Made by a program: the position numbers and the translations under genes
Notes under the pieces: generated by a model
What the model was told of the DNA's origin: nothing
What the model saw: only the letters and a program-made list of their open reading frames with translations
Databases searched by the model: none
Part shown: positions 42,801-56,974 of the stretch, in pieces
Layout: every line of letters begins with the position of its first letter
Numbering within the stretch: position 1 is the first letter of the stretch
Assembly: GCF_907165205.1 (NCBI RefSeq)
Contig: NC_058195.1
Location: forward strand, 27,114,936 to 27,178,935
DNA: 64,000 nt
Direction: 5' to 3'
Source: Coccinella septempunctata
Taxonomy: Eukaryota > Arthropoda > Insecta > Coleoptera > Coccinellidae

Positions 42801-44092
42801 ATATCGTTCTTGGTTTGAATCAGTTCAATGAAAATTCATAACATACATTATTTATACTCATGAAAATCGTAAAGTTTGGAACCTTTTTGTTATGGTATGG
42901 TAAGTTTGGAGTCAGTTATATTCCAAGTGTTCCTGAACGATGGAAAAAAAGGTTACAACGAATTTTATCGACTCATTTGATATATTCCGTCCAACATGAA
43001 TTAATTTATATCGGGCGGCAGTGGCGGCACTTCAATCTTCCTATATTAATATCATATTCATACCTACTTATGAGAATCGTAATGTTTTGAAAACTTTTGG
43101 TTATGGTAACAATAAAAATATTGTCACTTGTAAAAATACAGTATTTCAACAACAGAACGATTGGCTGCAGTAAATTTTATTGAATAATTTGATACTTCAG
43201 TTTCTCATAATTAGCCCGAGGGGAGGTTTTTCGACAGGAACTTTTCAGAAATTATTAGGTATCGCAGCGAGAAGCTCTATCGAGAACCCGGTTCTTTTGC
43301 TTTCGTTTTGCTGCAGTCTTCTATTACTACTGAAGGATGAAAAATATTAATCAATCAGCCTCAATTGATATTATCATTAGAAGTTTTCTATTATTAGTGT
43401 TTATGATTTGACATATTGATACTGTGATTTCATTGTTCAATTCATGTTTTTCAATATACTTGACAGGTCAGTTTGTAAGTATGAGTTATATTGTAATTCG
43501 AGGAAACCATATAACTTCTTAACTTGAATAGATTATTGTGGACTCATTGTGTGTTGATATTACAGATGTTGGTTTCTTTCCCTTTCAATCATTTTTTATA
43601 GATGCAGCATTTGTACTATGGACTTTTTTCAGCAATGAACTACTGAAATATTAATTCAACTTGCTGCATATAATAACCAGTTTGTCGGTTCGAATATTCA
43701 AATTCTCACGAATTGAAATGATCTTAATCAATATTTCTGCCATAGATTTCAGTCATAGTGGATAGATAAGTTGAAGTGCAGTAATCCGTTGGTAAGCATG
43801 CTAACCAGGATTTACTGTTCTTTACTCAGTAGATAAGGTACGCCCACTGACCAACTATCATCTTGTATTTTGAGTAATTCGGCGAAATGAAATATCATGT
43901 GATATTTTGAATATTCTGCGTCTAAACTTTTTGATGCTTTATATAATTTCCACAGATTCATTGATTCCATTAGAAAATTCCCAAAAAAATATGTTCAGTT
44001 ATTTTTTTTTCAGTAATAATTGAAATGACTATTCCATATCATTTTCGGTTCAAATCAGTTCAATGAAAATTCATAACATACATTCAACCTGT
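39883..44092 (+). repeat. Tandem array of 1.16-1.24-kb units (about 3.5 copies)
   Basis: Units start with ACTTCCTAACTTGAATAGAT at 39883 and 41044 and ACTTCTTAACTTGAATAGAT at 42279 and 43514, giving periods of 1161, 1235 and 1235 bp. Units 2 and 3 are near-identical. Unit 1 lacks about 75 bp (from AGGAACTTTTCAGAAATTAT to TTTTGCTGCAG) near its end. Unit 4 stops at about 44092. Each full unit contains GGGCGGCAGTGGCGGCAC, which includes the CAGTGGCGGC terminus sequence of the enclosing element. Frames of 75-76 codons recur with the unit but have no recognised domain. Confidence 0.95.
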
Positions 44093-44534
44093 ATATATGC
44101 AATAGCCCATACAATCGGACTCAATAGAGTCTGTTTATTACTCACCTGAGTGTTTTCAGATACAAAAAAATCTATGAAATTTCCATTTCAATAAAATGAA
44201 CACATATCATTACACGAGTGAATTGAACACTTTGTGCAAACGGAACGTGAAGATCCTGAAATAATGAATCAACAGAATTTAAGCAAATATTGAAAACAAA
44301 CGTGTAAAATCACGATTGATTTTTCTTTGTTCGTGATTTTCACTCCATTCACGGAATAACACATATGTATATCAGAATATCAGAAAAATGATCGAATATA
44401 AGGATGACCCCAAACTTGAAAAAATGTTTTTTTCTGGTTTTCTCCGGTCCAATAGGTCATATATACGAATGTATAGTAATGTATACAAAAAAAATGCCAC
44501 CTTAAAAATGTCCCCAAACTTGACGATTTACATA
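44093..44534. other. No recognisable gene
   Basis: AT-rich spacer between the 1.2-kb array and the first TA microsatellite. No motif was seen. Confidence 0.4.
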
Positions 44535-44537
44535 CAT

Positions 44538-44608
<71 letters not shown>

Positions 44609-44609
44609 A

Positions 44610-44637
<28 letters not shown>
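44535..44637. repeat. TA microsatellite 1
   Basis: About 100 bp of TA dinucleotides with a TGTATGTAAA interruption; the edges CATACATATA and TATATACATA are symmetrical. Confidence 0.95.
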
Positions 44638-44639
<2 letters not shown>

Positions 44640-44640
<1 letters not shown>

Positions 44641-44887
44641 CACAAATCGGTAACTCCAACTCTTATTATGAATCTATATCAATAACGGGTTATTGGATGA
44701 GAAAGGACTTCAATTATGTGAAACTCATTTATTCGTCGTCGACGTTTCGGCTCATGTCTGAGCCTTCTTCAGGACTCTACAAGGTAATAATAATATGTTA
44801 TAATACAATGTATAACACATCCACATGAGACTTACTGAATAGTCGAGGTTAAAATTATTTCTAGCATCAAAACAAGTCAACAAGTAG
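44640..44887. other. Penelope-like end motif between two TA tracts
   Basis: GTCGACGTTTCGGCTCATGT followed by CTGAGCCTTCTTCAGGACT is the type of conserved block ('ACGTTTCGG...CTTCTTCAGG') found near the ends of Penelope-like retroelements and their derivatives. No Penelope reverse transcriptase is present. It may be the 3' or 5' scrap of such an element that also settled in TA repeats. Confidence 0.4.
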
Positions 44888-48211
<3,324 letters not shown>

Positions 48212-48330
48212 GCCGACCCACGATAAATATGTTCGAGCCGCCACTGGACCCCAGTTCAAATAATAATAAAAATGAGGGCCTTCTTTTGACTTGATTCTCT
48301 CGATTATGCTACCTACGAAGAAGAGGTTCT

Positions 48331-50962
48331 ATATGGAGTGACCTGCCGGAACACCTGACCTGAACCCTCTGGACTTCTTGTGAGGCCATCTTAAGTCCAA
48401 GATTTTGTGACTCGGCCTGAAATTTGGACGAACTACGCCAAAGAATTGTAAATGAGTGTCTTCAAATAACCATGTTAGAGACGGTTTTCAGTCAAGATGG
48501 TATTATTGTATGGAAATCATGGAGGAACAGGAAATGCTAGAATAACCTTCTTACCAGATTTCCAATATATACAAGATTTGCCAGATCCCTAAACATTTCA
48601 GCACCTACTAGAATGATACATCATTTCAACCTGATGCCTGCCTACTACCTACTCTGTTATCCTATGCTCTCCAAGACAAGAAAATCTTTGTAGGTAAATT
48701 GAAAACATTCAAATATCCCACTGAAGATGTGAGACAACTGCACTCGATATATTCCTAGTAACCCAATGAACGGGAAATACTAAAACCACCTGCTCATCAG
48801 ATTTCCAATATATCCAAGATTTGCCAGTTGGTTTTGAATCTGAGATTGAGTAATTTAACATTGACTTTTAGTCTTATATTCCGGAGTGTTTTTCACTGAA
48901 ATAGATTTTTTAAATGTGTTCTTTTATTTCACAATGCCTATCACTATTTCAGTATATCTTTGAAATCGAACATTGAAATGAGGGAAAAATTAAGATCAGA
49001 GTAACATTTTACTTGGTAAACTTCAAAACAGACAGTTAAAATCGGTATAAATGAAAGAAACAAAATGTTACTTTCCCTATCAGTCCTTCGTATCTAGAGT
49101 AAGTATACATCATAGTGTGAAGAGAATATGGAGAATTAGATTAAAGGAAATCTGGACCTCTTTAAATGATGTGATATTAGATATCGGGAAAAGAAGTCAA
49201 ATTCCTGGGTCTTCTAAATATTCTTCATTGAAGTCATCCTAGCTTTTGTTCAGTTTCTGAACTTCTTCAGAAACTAAGAATAAATACATACAATATTTTA
49301 ATTAATGGACATTGTCCCTGAAGAAGTCCAGAAACTGAACGAAAGCTAGAATGACTTCAATAAAGAATATTTAGAAGACCCAGTAATTTGACCTCTTTTC
49401 CTGATATGTAATATCACAGAATATGGAGAATATTTACAATGTATTATCAAAGTTCTTTTTCGGTTTTATGAATGAAATAAACATTTCGTAAATTCAACCT
49501 ATATGTAGTTTATATTAATTTCAACACAATGAATTAACATACGATATGATTCTCATTGTTTCAATAGGCAATTGTGAAATATTTCTTCTTCGCAAAGCTT
49601 ATTATATCAGCAGTTCACTGTTTTACCAAATAATTTCATGGCTATTCATTAATGCACCTGTCCATTTATTATCCACTTTCAGACAGACTTTGAGGAGAAT
49701 CTCTTGTTTCTATAAAATAATAATGGCTTGTACTTAGTCTCTCGTAATCTATATTATATATTGGTGTTGGGAAAAACCCATGCAAATTTCAAAACAGACA
49801 CTTCGAATCAGTGTGAATGAAACTTATCCATCAAGAAACAAAATGTTACATTCCCTATTAGTTCTTTGTATCTAGAGTAAGTATACATCATAGTATGAGG
49901 AGAATATTTGGAATGTTTGATAATACATCTTATTCGGTTTTATAGATCAAATGAACATCTTGAAAATTCAACCTACAGTTTATATTTAATTATTCCAATA
50001 CAATGACTTGACATATGATATGATTCTCATTGCTGTATTAGGCAATTTTGAAATATTTCTTATCCGCAAAGCTTATATCAGCAGTTCACTGTTTTTCCCA
50101 ATAATTTTATTGATTTCATGGGTATCTGTTATTCCATCTGTCCTTTTATTATCCACTTTCTGAAACCATAGTTTGAGGAGAATCTCTTGAATGGCTCGTT
50201 TGTAAATTATACTCATTGTTTGTACTTAGTCTCTTGTAATCTATATTATTTATTCGAGTTAAGAAAAATCAGCATTAAATGTGATAGGTCTTAAAATTTT
50301 CTGATTGCCAACTGCCCTATTCGCCTCAATCAGTAGAATTTATATGTTAAGATGACATTATAACTAATCGTCATCACATTCTCATTTAATTCGAAAATCT
50401 TGGTACATTTGAGAAGTGAGGTTCTCTTGCCCTACACTCCTCTCTTATAAACAAATACATAATATTGCCGTATTTTGATCATTCAACATTACCTGAAAAC
50501 AAAGGTTGCATTTGATTAAACTTAGTACTATGAGAGAATGATATTCATTTTATACAATTTATGGATACCTACTTTTATTATATATAGAAAATATATTCCG
50601 TTTGATCAGTGAATGTATCCTAGAGAGCACTTTCAATGCATTTCATCATATTATCATTGGTCCTACTTGATTCGTCAAAATGATTATTCAAATTGATTTC
50701 ATTTTTGAGGAAAGTCGAAAAATTTCCAAATTAAAGGTTATGTAAACAATCAACCGTTTTGGTACTGCAGAATTAAATGTCCAAATTCTCTGTCAAATTT
50801 CAGAAATGATAAGACAAAGATGAAAGAGTGCCAGTTCCGAGTCGTTCCGAATCGTTCCGACCAATCTGGCCAATCAGGAGAAAGTGGGCGTCATTTTCGG
50901 TCGAGTGACTCTTCGATGCAGAGAACTTTCTATTGAATAAACTTTCGATCGAAAGACTTTTC
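48331..50962 (-). repeat. Right arm of the 2.64-kb inverted repeat
   Basis: Reverse-complement copy of 31020-33659, about 2,632 bp. Differences are sparse: a shorter TA run (TATATATAATAAAAGTAGG against TATAATATATATATAAGTAG), a TGTAGTTTATATTAATTTC variant, and single substitutions. The outer limit is where AAAGACTTTTCGGTAGACC departs from the left arm. GACTGATT occurs just outside both arms (30995-31002 and 50982-50989) in direct orientation. Confidence 0.95.
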
Positions 50963-50989
50963 GGTAGACCGATCCTTACTCGACTGATT

Positions 50990-51590
50990 GCCCCACTGGC
51001 GCCCGAGCAACCGTGAGGAGCGGCCAGAGTACGAAAAGTCTGTCACACTATTACAGGTTATACAAAATAATTTGCCGAGTTTCTTATTCATATTATCAAT
51101 ATTTCCTATTTTTTTCCATACAAGACTTTGTAAGCACAAAAAAAAAATTGTTTGTATGGAAAATTTCATCAGAATGAGGAGAGCAGATTCTTCATTTCAT
51201 TGCAATAAACTTCCCAAGACGAACGGACTCTTATTGGTTAAAACTTTCAGGGTATGTAAAACACGAGCCGGTGGTCTTTGATATATTTCATAAATATTCC
51301 GTTCACTTCTGCTTTCACTCTGAAAAACTGAATAGATCGTAAAGTGATGCAGCTGGTGCCTGTTTTGCAGCAAAACCTTTGTCGGCCCTTAGTAAATGGG
51401 TATAATATTACGGTATGGGTTATGGCATGAATGGGTAGGACAATTCTCTACTTGTTGACAGTTTTCTAGGTACAGTTTGTTATTCTCATTATTTTGGACC
51501 AAACATTTTAGTTAGCATTCAATGATTATATACAGGGGGATAACTATTGATAGGAATAAATGTGTCTTGAAAAGCTATTAGGTACCTTTA
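50990..51590. other. No recognisable gene
   Basis: One 97-codon frame (50988-51281) without a known motif. The sequence belongs to the right flank of the hAT-like element. Confidence 0.35.
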
Positions 51591-52162
51591 TACAGGGTGA
51601 TTCAAAACTGGAGGCGAAAGATTAAGGGATATATAGAAAATGATATTCTTGATTAAACGTAAAAAAAATTTTTGGCCTAAGAGGCTTCGTTTCGGAGTTT
51701 TTGGACGCAACCAAGTAAATGATAGATGGATTGGTTGGCGTGGTCAGGTGCAATGGCCAGCGAGATCACCTGATTCAAATACTTCGGATTATTTTGTATG
51801 GGCACATCACATTTGAACCAACAAGTTTACGCAGTGGAAATTAATGATAAAAAACAATTAATGGAACGAATTATTAATGCAGTCGAATCCACTCAGAATA
51901 GGCAAAACATGCAATTAGTGTACAATTCCTTTATACTGCGTTGCCAAGCATGTATCGATGCTAATGGTGGCATTTTTGATTTAATTTTTTCTGTATTTTT
52001 AACAGCTTTAAAAGTTTGAAATTGATCACGTTCAGAAATTTTGAACACTCATATCTTGGAAACAAGGCAATATCCAAAAATTTTATTTTACTTTTTTTAT
52101 CAAGAATAGCGGCCTGTGTACGTTCCTTAATTTTTCGCCTCGAGTTCTGAATCACCCTGTAT
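51591..52162 (+). mobile_element. Internally deleted Tc1/mariner-type element
   Basis: Ends TACAGGGTGATTCAAAACTG (with GAGGCGAAA) and TTTCGCCTCGAGTTCTGAAT (with CACCCTGTA) form imperfect inverted repeats of about 29 bp flanked by TA. Inside, RWIGWRGQVQWPARSPDSNT with SDYFVWAH (about 51723-51805) is the end of a DDE transposase domain ('WP.RSPDL.P.D..(L)WG', containing the last catalytic acidic residue). A 73-codon frame (51798-52019) continues with the usual C-terminal helix in shifted frame. The DNA-binding half and the first two catalytic residues are deleted, so it is non-autonomous. Confidence 0.8.
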
Positions 52163-52684
52163 ATCCTAATAGTTACGAATCACGCATTGATTGCGTTGCC
52201 TCAAATTTCCCTCATTCATTCAGTTTATAACCTGACCGATATGAGTGATACGGTTTATGTAAATAAAGAAGAGTTTCTAACTAGAATTGATCGAATACAA
52301 CTGAACCCATAAAAATATAATTCGAAATTCGATTTTGATATTCTAAAATTTTTCTTCGATATCAAAACATCAACTTCAGAATATGTCGAATGACAACGAA
52401 AATCTGAAAATCTTCCCCGGGAAGCACTCGTTTCATTCACCAGTTCTAAAAGAATTATAACTAGATATTTGTTTTCTTATACTGAACGATAGACGAAAGT
52501 TTTTGCTTCATTTACTTCTATAGGTCTTGAAGAAAGTACAACAATCAATAAATAAATTTCATATAATATTATAATTATACTTTCTAAGGCAAATAATTGG
52601 AAAGAATTACTCGGTAGATAAACTAGAATGTGCGTTATAATCGTTAGATTTAAATATTCCGCTTTTAAAAAATGTTATCAATGA
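52163..52684. other. No recognisable gene
   Basis: AT-rich spacer inside the right flank of the hAT-like element; only short frames. Confidence 0.4.
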
Positions 52685-52844
52685 CGAGATTACGAGACTT
52701 TTACGAGACTCTCGAACGAGACTCGAGACGAAACGAGACTAGGAGCCTACGAGACGAGACTCGAGACGAGACTTCGTGTCTTATCGGCGAGACGAGACGA
52801 GACTACAGTAAAGTTTCGTCTCGTTGGTCTCGTGGGCATCACTA

Positions 52845-52852
52845 ATAGCGAA
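52845..52852 (+). repeat. Target-site duplication ATAGCGAA, right
   Basis: Identical to 28733-28740, directly outside the GGCATCACTA terminus. Confidence 0.85.
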
Positions 52853-53224
52853 GCACTTATCGTAAATAATTCATGTTGGTAAAAAAAATGTTATTCATAT
52901 TTCAGTTGAACTATATTATTCATACCTGCCTATAATGACATCAGTTATACATACTAAAGGTATTGTTGGTGCCTACTGGACAAGTGGCAGGCAATGAAAA
53001 AACTATAGCAGTAGCTACAAACTTCATAAGTGGTGAAGAGTGCATACCTTGGCCACAACTACTGTACTCTTTTACCAGGCCCATGAATATCTTTACTGAT
53101 GAATACTACGCGAATCGGTGACTCCTAAAAAACGAATCAGTAATATCCAAGTAGTGATACTTAGCTGTCTGACACTGAGTACTTGCTACTCAACAAATTA
53201 GTATGCCCACTAAATATATATATA

Positions 53225-53909
53225 TACAGGGTGTTTCATTGGTAAATGAACATACGGTAACCTGAGCTAGAGCTACCCTAGGCGAGTCCGAAAAACCCAT
53301 ATTAGATAGGTCTAATCAATTCCATAAGCGATGTACAGGGTGCTTCATGTATTCACCTAAACTTTGAATTTCTCATAACTTTTGAACCAACCAGTGTCTT
53401 GCTCACCTAAATCTTACTTCAAAAACAGAACAGATTGCCTTAGGATGGATTGTTACCAAAATAAGCAAAGGAAACATTTCTCTTTTCGCTTTTTCTGAAG
53501 TTCCCTTTGAGCAAAATGACGTGCGGGACAATGAAATCTACTGAATCTCATTGAAAATTTTCTGCTCTTTACAAATATCTGCATCAAATTCGAAAATTTT
53601 TATGTACAGGGTGTTGAATCCCAGCTTGGAAGATGTCCCATATTTTACAATTACGGACCTGGAATTTTTTTGGAAATTTAAATGTGAAATTATCGACCTG
53701 TGCAAGTGAATCATATATTTCAAATATCAACCGACTATATTGGTTGGTTCAAAAGTTATGGGAATTTGTAATTTTAGGTGAATACATGAAGCACACTATA
53801 TCTCGGTTATGGAATTGATTACACCTATCATCTATGGGTTTTTTGGACTCGCCTAGGGTAGCTCTAGCTCAGGTTACTGTATGATCATTTAGCAATGAAA
53901 CACCCTCTA
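53225..53909. mobile_element. 685-bp element with about 150-bp terminal inverted repeats
   Basis: TACAGGGTGTTTCATTGGTA at the left and AATGAAACACCCTCTA at the right open long arms that share GTAACCTGAGCTAGAGCTAC, CCTAGGCGAGTCC and TACAGGGTGCTTCATGTATT (with CACCTAAA). TA edges and the GGGTGTTTCA tip match TA-inserting insect MITEs. The core (53400-53740) is non-coding; two 61-codon frames on opposite strands there are chance. The element is unrelated in sequence to the one at 2603-3357 apart from the tip. Confidence 0.85.
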
Positions 53910-54399
53910 CAGGGTGGACAAAATTCGTTGTCTACTGAACCGGTGTGAATACAGCGGCCAGAGATAGCAGACCAAATCTTCGAACGCTGACGCCAGTGGC
54001 GAACAGACTGATTCAATTTGCATCATGAGAATTGGATGTATAATGGGAGACATAGTTCAATTATCAGTTTATTGAAGACTTCAAATCTGAATCCTGCATC
54101 ATAAAATTCACAGTAAATATTCTTTAGGACGATTGCATCACATATTGATTAAAAAATTTGACTTCAGATGGGGCGCTGGGGTTGAACTTTCAACCCTTAG
54201 TATTGAAAATTCATATTTCATAAGAAAACGTGAATCCTGCAGTTCCCAACTGAATAAGCTGGCGAACACATGTGTATCGGCTGCGACAAATTCGTGAATA
54301 TAAATTGTTATAGAGTGAAAATCAAAGTAAAATCGCAGAAGACGAATCTCATTCTAATTTCCAAACAGTGGCAGGGAGGAAACGTAGAAAGAGAGGAAT

Positions 54400-55510
54400 A
54401 AAACCAAAACTTCTAAAAAAAAAGACGAGAAGGCGTCACCGAAAATTACGCAAGAACAACCAAACTTCGAAATACATTCGAAAAACCCACCACTGAAAAC
54501 ACAAATGAACAAAACACACAATATCAAAACATAAACACTGATAAGGACGCAAGTAATAATAAAACATCTGCGAGGCGGACGATAATGCAAAAAAGATACG
54601 AGAATTTATTCCACATAAATACACTACCCAACACAAATAGAATACAAATCGCGAATAGTTGGATGGAAATATTTCCAAACAGCACAGATATAATAACAAC
54701 AACAAGACAAGGATTCCTGATCAAATCTGACAATACAAAGGAGAATTTGTGTAAAGCCCTGGAGCACCTTAAAAAGGAAGGACTCGTATTAGAATATTCA
54801 GAAACAATGGAAAACAGAGCAACTACCCCAACCAAGAAATTGTCTGAATCGTACTCTGCCGTCATTTCACACGTGGAGATAGAAATTCAAGAACAAGAAA
54901 TTGAAACATTTTTGAGGAACTTGGAAATTAAATTCAGATACTGCAAAAGAATCATTTAATCATTTCAAAAAAAACAAATCAGCCCTCACTGTTTATCAGA
55001 ATCATAACAGGAGATATTGCTTCATATGAAAGACTGATTAACGAAGGGGTCTTCTACAAATGCAGGCACTACATGGTTAAGCCCAGTTATCCACCAGATC
55101 CGATTCCCATACCGTGTTCAAAATGTTCACAATTCACACACAAATCTGAGGACTGTAAGGAACCAATAAAATGCCATAAATGTGGGGGAAACCATAGGAA
55201 CAATTAATGTGAAACAAACCTACCTCAAAAATGTATTGCATGCAACTCAACCGAACATGTTCCATGGTCAACAAAATGTCCAAAACGGCCGCTCAAACCT
55301 ATCGAAGGAATACCGAATGTGAAAATACGCTCAATAAATAAGAAAAGCGCAGAAATGGAAGAAACTAAAACTGTTACAAGTAGAATTCACCAAAGCATCA
55401 CAATACACGATTACATAATTGAAACATACACAAGCAAAATTAATAAACCCAAAAATTCAGACAGACATGTACTCATTCAAAAACTACAGAAAAGATTCAG
55501 ATACTTATAG
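54400..55510 (+). pseudogene. Jockey-like LINE ORF1 (gag-like, CCHC knuckles)
   Basis: 54585-54959 encodes a 124-codon piece (from QKRYENLFHINTLPNTNRIQ) with lysine-rich and helical character, preceded in another frame by basic KKTRRRHRKLRKNN. After a frameshift, IPCSKCSQFTHKSEDC (C-x2-C-x4-H-x4-C), KCHKCGGNHRNN then a stop and C, and KCIACNSTEHVPWSTKC form three CCHC-type zinc knuckles at about 55105-55290. These bind RNA in LINE and retroviral gag-like proteins. The stop TAA at 55205 replaces a codon inside the second knuckle. Downstream, 55319-55510 continues the C-terminal part. Confidence 0.75.
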
Positions 55511-55877
55511 AATAAATACAATCCCAACCTTCATAGGAAACCGAATATATATTTTAATGTTTGATATGGATAAAGAGGATGGAACAATCGATACAGAACC
55601 TGCGGAGGGGACTCAACTACATCAAATTAATAATGATTGAAGCAGTAGACTGCAATATAAACAGTATAAAAAACAAAAAAGAACTAATACGTCACTTTAT
55701 AGAAAACAACAATATAGACTGTGCAATGTTCGTAGAAACCAAGACAGGAGAAAACAACTACTTTCACTATCGGGATTGGAGGACAATATTCAGACATGGT
55801 AGCATTTTGAATCAAAATACCAGAGGGGGAGCATTAGTAATGGCTGAAAAAAAGGTTCAAATCGGAAAAAGTAACCC

Positions 55878-55883
55878 AGCTTA
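55878..55883 (+). repeat. Target-site duplication AGCTTA, left of the CR1-like LINE
   Basis: Identical to 59947-59952 on the other side. It keeps the host LINE codons in register (GCT TA|C). Confidence 0.75.
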
Positions 55884-55894
55884 GATAGTCAAGA

Positions 55895-56974
55895 ATGGCG
55901 GATGAAGATAAAGGTGTGTTTGAAACGCTCTGCGGATGTTGCCGAAGAAATGTGGTTAAATCCATTGAATGTGAAAAATGTGATAGCAGATATCATCCAT
56001 CGTGCATCACAAGAATAAAAGGTGCAAAAATCGGCGATAAATCATCCCTGGTTTGTTGTGAATCGGGAAAAGAAGCCGAGAAATTGTCAGAAGATTGTAT
56101 TATTGACGATACAAATAACATCGCAACCGAAATTAAACAAACGATTACAATTGAATCGACCAAATTGGAATTGATGATCAAAATTATCCAAGAATTGGAG
56201 GATAAAAACCAAGTTCTGAATGAGAGTAATCAACTACTGAAATATAAAATTTCCGTTCTCGAGAAAACCATATCAGAATTCGAACCTAAACAAGTACATA
56301 TTGAAAAAACATCTTATAAACAAAGGGAATGTGTGAAAGGAGACAAACAATTCGAAGTGAGTAATAATATTGAAGATTCTGTAACTGGAAGTCTCGAGAA
56401 ATTCAAAAATCAAATAATCCCCTCGATGAGGATAACAAAGCATGCAGTAACAAGACAGCACAAAGATTTGGAATTAATCCAGGAGAAGAAAATGGCAGAA
56501 ATTATAAACCTCGGAAAATTTGAAAATGTAAAAGATATTCAAGAAAATGTGAATATGAAGGAGAAAACAAAGAAAAGAGAAAATGATGAAGGATGGAACG
56601 AAATACAGAAGAGAAGACAAAGAAAACCAAAACAACCTCTATTAGGTACCTGTAAAGTAGATGGAAAAAACAACAATTTCAGCGGACAGGAAAAGAAGGC
56701 ATGGTTTTTTATCAATAGAGTTAAGGAACATGCAACAGAAAATAGCATTGAACATTATATCAAACGAAGACCTGGATTTGAAAATGTGAATGTGGAGGTG
56801 AAGGAGTTATTCTTTGAGGAGAAAAAAGAAAAAAACAAAAGCTTTTTAGTGAGGGTACCATTTGAGAGGAAAGATGATCTATATAATCCACAGTTCTGGC
56901 CAGAAAATGTGGGAATAGGAAGATTTAATATGCAATTATACAAGAAAAGATGTCCAGAAAATTCTTTTTTTTAG
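55895..56974 (+). CDS. CR1-like LINE ORF1 protein with PHD finger
   Basis: 359 residues from ATG 55895, uninterrupted. Residues 13-55 form a PHD-type zinc finger: C13 and C16, C26 and C29 (ECEKC), H34 and C37 (YHPSC), and C54/C55. Residues about 85-130 (LELMIKIIQELEDKNQVLNE onward) look like a coiled coil, probably for trimer or dimer formation. Residues 220-270 are very basic (NEIQKRRQRKPKQPL) and probably bind nucleic acid. The C-terminal 90 residues (AWFFINRVKEHATENSIEHY onward) resemble the globular end of insect LINE ORF1 proteins. The start is close to the element 5' end, and ORF2 begins 25 bases before its stop in another frame, suggesting coupled or re-initiated translation. Confidence 0.85.
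   Translation: MADEDKGVFETLCGCCRRNVVKSIECEKCDSRYHPSCITRIKGAKIGDKSSLVCCESGKEAEKLSEDCIIDDTNNIATEIKQTITIESTKLELMIKIIQELEDKNQVLNESNQLLKYKISVLEKTISEFEPKQVHIEKTSYKQRECVKGDKQFEVSNNIEDSVTGSLEKFKNQIIPSMRITKHAVTRQHKDLELIQEKKMAEIINLGKFENVKDIQENVNMKEKTKKRENDEGWNEIQKRRQRKPKQPLLGTCKVDGKNNNFSGQEKKAWFFINRVKEHATENSIEHYIKRRPGFENVNVEVKELFFEEKKEKNKSFLVRVPFERKDDLYNPQFWPENVGIGRFNMQLYKKRCPENSFF

Noticed and set aside
39907..43090. 75-76-codon frames repeated in the 1.2-kb array (MDSLCVDITDVGF and MKIVKFGTFLLWYGK types)
   Set aside because: They have no recognisable domain and follow the tandem unit; substitutions are not biased to silent positions as far as can be seen by eye.
53633..53818. Paired 61-codon frames on both strands in the core of the 685-bp element
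   Set aside because: Short, overlapping on opposite strands, and part of a non-autonomous repeat; no motif.
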